Shown in pieces: positions 57,196-62,639 of a stretch of DNA of 62,639 bases (the stretch's first letter is position 1; every line of letters starts with the position of its first letter). Source of the DNA: an uncultured Candidatus Pelagibacter sp. (GTDB lineage: Bacteria; Pseudomonadota; Alphaproteobacteria; Pelagibacterales; Pelagibacteraceae); contig CAJQSX010000025.1 of NCBI GenBank assembly GCA_905616465.1, positions 1 through 62,639 of the forward strand, in the 5' to 3' direction. The position numbers and the translations under genes are program-made. Below the pieces are notes generated by a model that saw only the letters and a program-made list of their open reading frames with translations, was not told the origin of the DNA and did no database searches.

Positions 57196-57209
57196 ATTAA
57201 TTTAAAACA

Positions 57210-58190
57210 ATGATAACAAAAAAAATTTTGTATTGGTACGATAATAACAAAAGATCTCTTCCATGGAGAAATAAATGCTCATTGAAACGAAAAGAGTATT
57301 TTACTCTTGTAAGTGAATTTATGCTTCAGCAAACTCAAGTAAAAACAGTTATTCCATATTTCAATAATTTCTTCAAAAATATTCCTAACCTCAATGCTCT
57401 TGCAAGGGTGGGTGAGGCTAAACTTATTAAGCAATGGCAGGGTCTTGGCTATTATTCAAGAGCAAAAAATTTAAAAAAAAGTGCAAAAATGATTATTGAT
57501 AGTTACAGCGGAAGACTTCCAGATAATTTTGAAGAACTAAAAAAACTTCCTGGAGTAGGAGATTATACCGCAAGTGCAATATTGGCCATTGTGTTCAATC
57601 AAAAAATAATTCCCTTAGATGGAAATATAGAAAGAGTTTTAAAGCGTATTTTAAACTTAAAAACAGAAGAAGAAGTAAAAAAAGAAAACCTCCATAAACA
57701 AAAAAAAATTTTTGGTAAAACTTCGAGGTCAGGTGATTATGCTCAAGCCTTAATGGAAATTGGAGCGCTGTTATGTAAACCAAAAAACCCATATTGTGAT
57801 AAGTGTCCAATAACTAAAAACTGCTTATCCTTTAAAAGAAAAGATTTTGAAATTAAGAAAAAAGATAAAAAGATTATAGATAAATTTTATCTAGCTACTT
57901 TGTATAGAAATGATGATCAGTTACTATTAATTAAAAATGATAAATTTAAATTTTTAAAAAACTTACTTATTTTTCCAATGACGGAGATATCTCAAGCGGA
58001 CTCTTTACTAAAATCTAGAAATAAACTGAATCTTAAAATGTCAAACATGAACATGAATATATCGGTAGATTTTTCAAATATTAAGAATAAACCTAAAAAT
58101 GGTTTGTGGATTAAAAAAACAAAATTAGAAAATTTCACAATACCAACATTTACAAAAAAAATATTTGCTTCTGTTAAACACAATTTATGA
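57210..58190 (+). CDS. mutY: Adenine DNA glycosylase MutY
   Basis: The 326-residue protein removes adenine paired with 8-oxoguanine. Catalytic Glu is in SEFMLQQTQVKTV at about 38, the helix-hairpin-helix is LKKLPGVGDYTASAI with catalytic Asp in IPLDGNIERVLKR. The [4Fe-4S] ligands follow the Cys-x6-Cys-x2-Cys-x5-Cys pattern (CKPKNPYCDKCPITKNC). A shortened C-terminal NUDIX-like domain completes it. It overlaps the flavin monooxygenase gene by 4 bp. Confidence 0.97.
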   Translation: MITKKILYWYDNNKRSLPWRNKCSLKRKEYFTLVSEFMLQQTQVKTVIPYFNNFFKNIPNLNALARVGEAKLIKQWQGLGYYSRAKNLKKSAKMIIDSYSGRLPDNFEELKKLPGVGDYTASAILAIVFNQKIIPLDGNIERVLKRILNLKTEEEVKKENLHKQKKIFGKTSRSGDYAQALMEIGALLCKPKNPYCDKCPITKNCLSFKRKDFEIKKKDKKIIDKFYLATLYRNDDQLLLIKNDKFKFLKNLLIFPMTEISQADSLLKSRNKLNLKMSNMNMNISVDFSNIKNKPKNGLWIKKTKLENFTIPTFTKKIFASVKHNL

Positions 58191-59338
58191 AAAAAGTAGC
58201 AATAATAGGTGGGGGAATTTCAGGTTTATATATTGCCAGTTTATTAAAGCAAAACTGCAATTATGAAATTATAGTTTATGAAAAGAATAATTCTGTAAAT
58301 TTAGAAAAAGGATATGGAATTCAACTTTCAGTTAATAGTATTAAATTACTAAATCAAATTGGTTTTCAAAAGTTAACTTTAGAAGAAAAATTTAACCCAA
58401 ATAAAGTTGATTTTTATTCGTTAAAAAATCAAAAAAAAATATGTGATTTAAATATATCAACTTTTAATAATGCTGATGATAAATATACTACTCTGCAAAG
58501 ATTTACTTTAATAGATTTTTTAAAAAATAAGCTTCCTAGTAATTTGATAAATTACAATAAAAAAGTTATTGAAGTTCAAAATGTTTCAGAAATTATTAAG
58601 GTAATTTTTGAGGATAATTCATCAATAGAGTGTGACTATTTAATTATTTCTGATGGAATATTTTCAAAAACCAGGTCATTAATTAGCAATAAAGAAACCA
58701 AACCAAGGTATTTTAACTCAATTGCTATAAGAGGAACTATTGATCAAAAGATTCTTCAGAATATCGATCATAAAAATATATCTTTATTTTTAGGGTCTAA
58801 TTTGCATTCAGTAGTTTATCCAGTTAACAAAAATGGTCAGCTTAACTTTGTAGCTATTTTAAGAAAAAATCTAAACAGTGTAGAGTTGGCAGATTATAGT
58901 TTATTTAATAGTGAAGAGTTTACCTCATCTACTTTGTTAGAAATATCAAAACAAATAGATGTCAATATTATTGAAAATTTAAAAGAAATTAAGTGCTTTC
59001 CTGTATTTGTGAGCACTAAAATATCTCAACCCAAAAATAAGAATACCTTTCTTATCGGGGACGCTTTTTTTGCTTTTCCTCCAACTTTTGCACAAGGTGC
59101 TTCCCAATCAATAGAAGTTTCTCACGAATTATATCAAAATTTTAAAAATGAAAATAACCAATTCAATAAGGAAAGAATTAAAAGAACAAAGATGATTGAT
59201 AGAAAATCAAGATTAAATTACTTTGCTTTTCATCTTTCGAATCCATTAATGTGTTTTGTAAGAAATCTAATAATGAGATACTTGGTTAAGAATAAAAAAT
59301 TTATTAATAGTTATTTGGGTAAAATTTATAAAAATTAA
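58187..59338 (+). CDS. FAD-dependent monooxygenase (UbiH/PHBH-like)
   Basis: The 383-residue protein has the FAD loop [19 protein letters not shown] at the N-terminus, a DG motif [17 protein letters not shown] at about 150-166 and the second FAD motif [25 protein letters not shown] at about 285-309. This is the p-hydroxybenzoate hydroxylase fold. Aromatic-ring hydroxylation is likely, and a ubiquinone-ring hydroxylase is one option, but salicylate-hydroxylase-type relatives look similar. It is coupled to mutY by ATGA overlap and ends in a 4-bp convergent overlap with ccrM. Confidence 0.85.
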   Translation: MKKVAIIGGGISGLYIASLLKQNCNYEIIVYEKNNSVNLEKGYGIQLSVNSIKLLNQIGFQKLTLEEKFNPNKVDFYSLKNQKKICDLNISTFNNADDKYTTLQRFTLIDFLKNKLPSNLINYNKKVIEVQNVSEIIKVIFEDNSSIECDYLIISDGIFSKTRSLISNKETKPRYFNSIAIRGTIDQKILQNIDHKNISLFLGSNLHSVVYPVNKNGQLNFVAILRKNLNSVELADYSLFNSEEFTSSTLLEISKQIDVNIIENLKEIKCFPVFVSTKISQPKNKNTFLIGDAFFAFPPTFAQGASQSIEVSHELYQNFKNENNQFNKERIKRTKMIDRKSRLNYFAFHLSNPLMCFVRNLIMRYLVKNKKFINSYLGKIYKN

Positions 59339-60405
59339 TTATTAGCAATTAATCTTTGTCTTAAACTATCTATTGGAACGCTGACACCATTTATATTACA
59401 ATGCCAATAGGTCCAACCATTACAGCTTTCTGTTCCAAGGATAGTTGCTGCAACTTTGTGAATAGATCCCTCAGCTTGATCATGTTTGATACTTCCATCA
59501 GCCATAATTTTTGCCATAATTTTTTTCTTATTATCAAAAATACTTGTTCCTGGTTTAATGATGCCTAACTCCACTAAAGATCCAAAGGGTATTCTTGGTT
59601 TAGATCTGTTATTTTTAAGAGTATCTAAAAAATTATTTTCTATAGGTTTTGTAACTTTTAATCTTTGTTCAGCTGCCTTAGCGTATTTTTTTTCTTTCTC
59701 TATTCCGCAGTAATTTCTACCTAGTTTTATGGCAACAGCAGCCGTAGTTCCAGATCCTAAAAATGGATCTAAGATCAGGTCATTTTTATTTGAAGATGCC
59801 AGTAAAACCCTATGAAGTAAAGATTCTGGTTTTTGAGTAGAGTGAACTTTTTTCCCATTTTTTTTAAGTCTTTCTGCTCCATTGCAAATAGGTAAATTCC
59901 AATCAGATCTCATTTGAAGATCATCATTTAAACATTTTAAAGACTGGTAATTGAAAGTGTATTTTGATTTCTCACTTTTAGATGCCCAAATTAAAGTTTC
60001 ATGGGCATTAGTAAATCTAGTACCTCTAAAATTAGGCATTGGATTATTCTTATTCCAGATAACATCATTTAAAATCCAAAAGCCCAAGTTTTGTATTGCC
60101 GTTCCTACTCTAAAAATATTGTGGTAACTTCCTATAACCCATATAGCGCCATCCTTTTTTAAAATTCTTTTACATTCTGAAAGCCAAGCTATTGTAAACT
60201 CATCATATTTTTTAAAGCTTTCAAACTTGTCCCATTTGTCATTAACAGCACTAACTTTAGTTCTGTCTGGTCTTGTAAGTGAGTTCTTTAATTGTAGATT
60301 GTAGGGCGGGTCAGCAAAAACAAGATCAAACGTTTCGCTTGGAATTTTTTTTAATTCCTCCAGACTGTCCCCATTAATAATCTTATTTTTAAAACTGTTC
60401 TCCAT
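59335..60405 (-). CDS. ccrM: Adenine-specific DNA methyltransferase CcrM (GANTC)
   Basis: The 356-residue beta-class N6-adenine methyltransferase has catalytic DPPY at 32-35 in [11 protein letters not shown] and the SAM motif [13 protein letters not shown] near 225-237. A C-terminal RAMA/CcrM-specific domain contains [11 protein letters not shown] and [27 protein letters not shown]. Length equals Caulobacter CcrM (about 358), the cell-cycle methylase of GANTC. I start at the ATG at 60405 ([10 protein letters not shown]), as in homologues; the frame reads back to 60447. Three GANTC sites lie just upstream. Confidence 0.95.
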   Translation of the reverse strand: MENSFKNKIINGDSLEELKKIPSETFDLVFADPPYNLQLKNSLTRPDRTKVSAVNDKWDKFESFKKYDEFTIAWLSECKRILKKDGAIWVIGSYHNIFRVGTAIQNLGFWILNDVIWNKNNPMPNFRGTRFTNAHETLIWASKSEKSKYTFNYQSLKCLNDDLQMRSDWNLPICNGAERLKKNGKKVHSTQKPESLLHRVLLASSNKNDLILDPFLGSGTTAAVAIKLGRNYCGIEKEKKYAKAAEQRLKVTKPIENNFLDTLKNNRSKPRIPFGSLVELGIIKPGTSIFDNKKKIMAKIMADGSIKHDQAEGSIHKVAATILGTESCNGWTYWHCNINGVSVPIDSLRQRLIANN

Positions 60406-60422
60406 TTTGTATAAAACAATTA

Positions 60423-60471
60423 GACTCGAAACAGATTCCACGGTCAACTTCAGATTGAATTAATTGGATTC
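60423..60471 (-). promoter_or_regulatory. Three GANTC sites upstream of ccrM
   Basis: GACTC at 60423-60427, GATTC at 60434-60438 and GATTC at 60467-60471 fall within 49 bp just upstream of the ccrM start. In Caulobacter the ccrM promoter region carries GANTC sites whose methylation represses transcription. The same feedback is plausible here. Chance occurrence is possible, so the density needs a genome-wide comparison. Confidence 0.45.
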
Positions 60472-60526
60472 AAATTGTGTTTACATTTTTTTTAACAACC
60501 AGATATTGTGTTATTAAATGTGTAGC

Positions 60527-61087
60527 TTATACAAGGCCAGAAATAGGCGAGAAGGTTTTTCGATGATGTTTAGTAATACCGAGTTTTTTAATTGCTCTTA
60601 AGTGCTCTTTGGTTCCGTAACCTGAATTTGTGTCCCATCCATAATTATTAAATTGTTTTGAAAGTTTTGTAATAAATTTATCTCTACATACTTTTGCAAT
60701 AATAGACGCAGCAGAAATACTGGGAATTTTTTGGTCTCCTTTAATTACATATTTTAATCTATAGTTTTTAAGATCAGGTAATTTATTACCATCAATTAAA
60801 ACTAGAAAAGGCCTCTTATTTAACTTGAGTATAGCTCTTTTCATTGCAAGTAGGCTTGCATGCAATATATTTAATTTTTCAATTTCTTTGGTTGATGCTT
60901 GACCTATGGCCCATATAGAATTTTCTTTAATATACTTATCAAGCTCTTCTCTTTTATTTTTAGTTAAACTTTTAGAATCTTTTAATAATCTTTTATTTAT
61001 AGATTTGTTTAATATCACAGCTGCCGCATAAACTGGGCCGATTAAGCTACCTCTACCAACCTCATCAACACCAGCGATAATTTTCAT
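60527..61087 (-). CDS. rnhB: Ribonuclease HII
   Basis: The 186-residue protein removes ribonucleotides and RNA-DNA hybrids from DNA. IIAGVDEVGRGSLIGPVYAAAVIL has the catalytic Asp-Glu pair at about 7-8, LVLIDGNKLP the third acid, and SISAASIIAKVCRD the fourth region with GYGTKEHLRAI following. It begins at the last base of the glycosylase gene and is 121 bp upstream of ccrM on the same strand. Confidence 0.97.
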   Translation of the reverse strand: MKIIAGVDEVGRGSLIGPVYAAAVILNKSINKRLLKDSKSLTKNKREELDKYIKENSIWAIGQASTKEIEKLNILHASLLAMKRAILKLNKRPFLVLIDGNKLPDLKNYRLKYVIKGDQKIPSISAASIIAKVCRDKFITKLSKQFNNYGWDTNSGYGTKEHLRAIKKLGITKHHRKTFSPISGLV

Positions 61088-61806
61088 TAAATTTTAATTT
61101 TTAAATCTAAAATTTTTTGTTTAACTTTTTTTAAATCTTCCCAAGAAAATTTCTTATTTTCTTGAAATCTTATTAAATAAGATGGATTAAAAGATACCAT
61201 TAATGGATAAGTTTTATTTTTTAAAATAATCTCTTTCCATTTTCCTCTTTCACTAGAAATCCTTTCGTTAGATGATGTGACAGATTCCATGGCAGTACTT
61301 CCAAATAAAATTATAATCTTAGGATCAATGATTGATATGTGCTTCTTTAAAAACACAGAATATCTTTTTATCTCTTGAGATGTAGGCTTTCTGTCTTCAG
61401 GTGGCCTGAAGTTAATTGCATAACAAGAATAAATACTTTCTTTTTTAATATTAATTGCCAGTAGCATTTTTTCTAGTAATGCTCCTGCTTCTCCTTGAAA
61501 AGTTTTGTTATTTTCCTCATCTTCTAATCCGGGTGCTTCACCAATAATCATAATTGAGCTATCAGGATTTCCATCGCCCAAAATTAATTTCTTTGAATTA
61601 TCTTTTAAATTACAATTTTGGATTGAATTTATTAATTTTTTTAGCTCTTTTATTTGTTCAATTTTATTTAAATTATTTATTTTAATGTTTGTTTCATTAA
61701 TTTTGAATCTATTTATTGGTTTTTTACTAAAAGTGAAATTTGGCTCTATTAAATTTATTAATTCTTCTTTATATAACATACTCTGATCAGAAGACTTTTT
61801 GCTCAT
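61087..61806 (-). CDS. Family 4-like uracil-DNA glycosylase
   Basis: The 239-residue protein has the family 4 motif 1 IIGEAPGLEDEE (GEAPG at 89-93), KTFQGEAGALLEKML, the NFRPPEDRKPTSQEI segment and motif 2 VSFNPSYLIRF at 204-214. Two departures stand out: only two Cys (65 and 128) exist, too few for the family's four-Cys [4Fe-4S] cluster, and motif 2 has Asn207 where His is usual. It presumably excises uracil from DNA. It is coupled to rnhB by a 1-bp overlap and is 9 bp from the divergent TPR gene. Confidence 0.85.
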   Translation of the reverse strand: MSKKSSDQSMLYKEELINLIEPNFTFSKKPINRFKINETNIKINNLNKIEQIKELKKLINSIQNCNLKDNSKKLILGDGNPDSSIMIIGEAPGLEDEENNKTFQGEAGALLEKMLLAINIKKESIYSCYAINFRPPEDRKPTSQEIKRYSVFLKKHISIIDPKIIILFGSTAMESVTSSNERISSERGKWKEIILKNKTYPLMVSFNPSYLIRFQENKKFSWEDLKKVKQKILDLKIKI

Positions 61807-61815
61807 ATTTTATTT

Positions 61816-62639
61816 ATGTTTAACAAAAAAATTATAATTATTTTATTTTCACTACTACTGTATCAGAGCCCTCTACTATCTAAAAGTACTAGTTTTGATG
61901 AATTTGATTCAAAAAACTTATCAAAATATTTTTCAGGTATAGTTGCTTTTGAAAATAAAAATAACTCTGAAGCATTAAGTTTTTTTAATTCTTCAAAGAT
62001 ATTAATCAATAAACACGATCCATATTTAGAAAAATATGTGATGTCTCTGGTATTAGAAGACAAGGTAATTCAAGCAATTAATATTATTAAAACCAACGAC
62101 AACAAAAGTAATTCTAATTTTTTCGAAGCATATATTTTGTTAGCTATAGACAGCATTAAAAAAAATAATATTGATAAAACATTAAAAATTTTAGCAGAAG
62201 CTTCTGAGTATATAAAAAAAGATAGATTTAATTATGTTATTCTTAATTCTCTGAGGGAATATGTGCGTGTTTTTAAAAACAAGAAAATTTCAAAAAAAGA
62301 TGACAAATTTGGCAATCTATCATTAATAGTTGAAACTTTTCAGAGATGTTATTTAGGTGATAAAAATACTGGTTCTTATTTTTTGAAATTAATTAATAAC
62401 GGTCAAGCAGATTATTCAAGATACATTTATTTTTATTTGACCTACCTAATTGAGAACAATCAATTAGAGGCCGCCAGAGATTTAGTAGATGAATTAGATT
62501 ATATTGATTCAACTTTGTTATTATCTCAGGGAAAAAGTTGGATTGAAAGTAATGAATTAGATAAGTTTAGAAAATTTTTTTCATGTAAAAATCGCAATGA
62601 TGTTGTGAGTGAATTTTTATTTTTAATATCCAATCTTTA
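61816..62639 (+). CDS. TPR-like exported protein, 3' end cut off by the window
   Basis: From the ATG at 61816 the frame stays open to the window edge (274 codons). A signal peptide is evident (MFNKKIIIILFSLLLYQS). The next region, FSGIVAFENKNNSEALSFF, DPYLEKYVMSLVLEDKVIQAINII and AYILLAIDSIKKNNIDKTLKIL, matches the order of an alphaproteobacterial tetratricopeptide protein family whose first repeats read like this. It probably acts as a periplasmic or outer-membrane scaffold. It is divergent from the glycosylase gene by only 9 bp. Confidence 0.7.
   Translation, partial: MFNKKIIIILFSLLLYQSPLLSKSTSFDEFDSKNLSKYFSGIVAFENKNNSEALSFFNSSKILINKHDPYLEKYVMSLVLEDKVIQAINIIKTNDNKSNSNFFEAYILLAIDSIKKNNIDKTLKILAEASEYIKKDRFNYVILNSLREYVRVFKNKKISKKDDKFGNLSLIVETFQRCYLGDKNTGSYFLKLINNGQADYSRYIYFYLTYLIENNQLEAARDLVDELDYIDSTLLLSQGKSWIESNELDKFRKFFSCKNRNDVVSEFLFLISNL

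Noticed and set aside
60406-60447. N-terminal extension of CcrM
   Set aside because: Family members begin at the [10 protein letters not shown]-type start, and the extra 14 codons run into the GANTC-rich leader.

Overview
This window reads as a chromosomal segment of a streamlined marine alphaproteobacterium, most likely SAR11 ('Candidatus Pelagibacter'-like). The grounds are very low GC (roughly 30 percent by eye), Lys/Asn/Ile-rich proteins, almost no intergenic DNA and many 1-14 bp gene overlaps. The gene neighbourhoods are alphaproteobacterial: coxB-coxA-ctaB-(small ORF)-ctaG-coxC-surf1-thrC, ispH-thrB-rnhA, atpI-B-E-F'-F, dciA-dsbA-smc next to mutY and ccrM, and lspA-DUF3035. A carotenoid-to-retinal cluster (crtI-crtB-crtY-blh) points to rhodopsin phototrophy. 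I see no tRNA, rRNA, CRISPR array, transposase or integrase.

Layout. 1-9.4 kb: a truncated coiled-coil protein, a small membrane protein, a DCC thioredoxin-like protein, the TldD/TldE(PmbA) protease pair, a renalase-like flavoprotein, a sulfotransferase-fold protein, a DUF6134 exported protein, a YczE-type membrane protein and typA/bipA. 9.6-15.3 kb: a six-gene plus-strand operon that I read as a cytidine-diphosphoramidate (phosphoramidate) pathway like Campylobacter Cj1418-Cj1417-Cj1416-...-Cj1415, with a phosphatase and a methyltransferase inside it. 15.2-18.1 kb: a tiny basic ORF, DUF805, a 399-bp gene-free stretch with duplicated terminator and 11-bp repeat modules, and groEL/groES. 18.2-24.6 kb: HAD phosphatase, ribF, ileS, lspA, a DUF3035 lipoprotein and a short pgi. 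24.6-32.3 kb (mostly minus strand): rsmD, purD, DUF2093, then lipid A/LPS genes lpxL-like, lpxK, waaA and msbA, and ubiA. 32.4-36.4 kb: DUF2721, a redox/detoxification group (quinone reductase, pirin, DoxX, CDGSH) beside a divergent HxlR regulator, and a haloacid dehalogenase. 36.4-44.5 kb: rsmE, the aa3-type cytochrome oxidase operon, thrC and a peroxiredoxin. 57.2 down to 44.5 kb: a 15-gene minus-strand array dciA-dsbA-smc-atpI-B-E-F'-F-crtI-B-Y-blh-ispH-thrB-rnhA. 57.2-62.6 kb: mutY, a flavin monooxygenase, ccrM, rnhB, a family-4-like uracil-DNA glycosylase and a truncated TPR protein.

How it works together. Most of the window is core energy metabolism (oxidase, F0 sector, retinal synthesis for a light-driven proton pump encoded elsewhere), envelope assembly and DNA maintenance. 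The outlier is the 9.6-15.3 kb operon. Its first, second, third and last genes match, in order and in family, the four enzymes that build 3'-phosphocytidine-5'-diphosphoramidate for the O-methyl phosphoramidate capsule modification of Campylobacter jejuni. Automatic annotation would probably call them PEP synthase, glutamine amidotransferase, nucleotidyltransferase and adenylylsulfate kinase and miss the pathway. This is the best candidate for an undescribed system here. Its final product and acceptor are not visible in the window.
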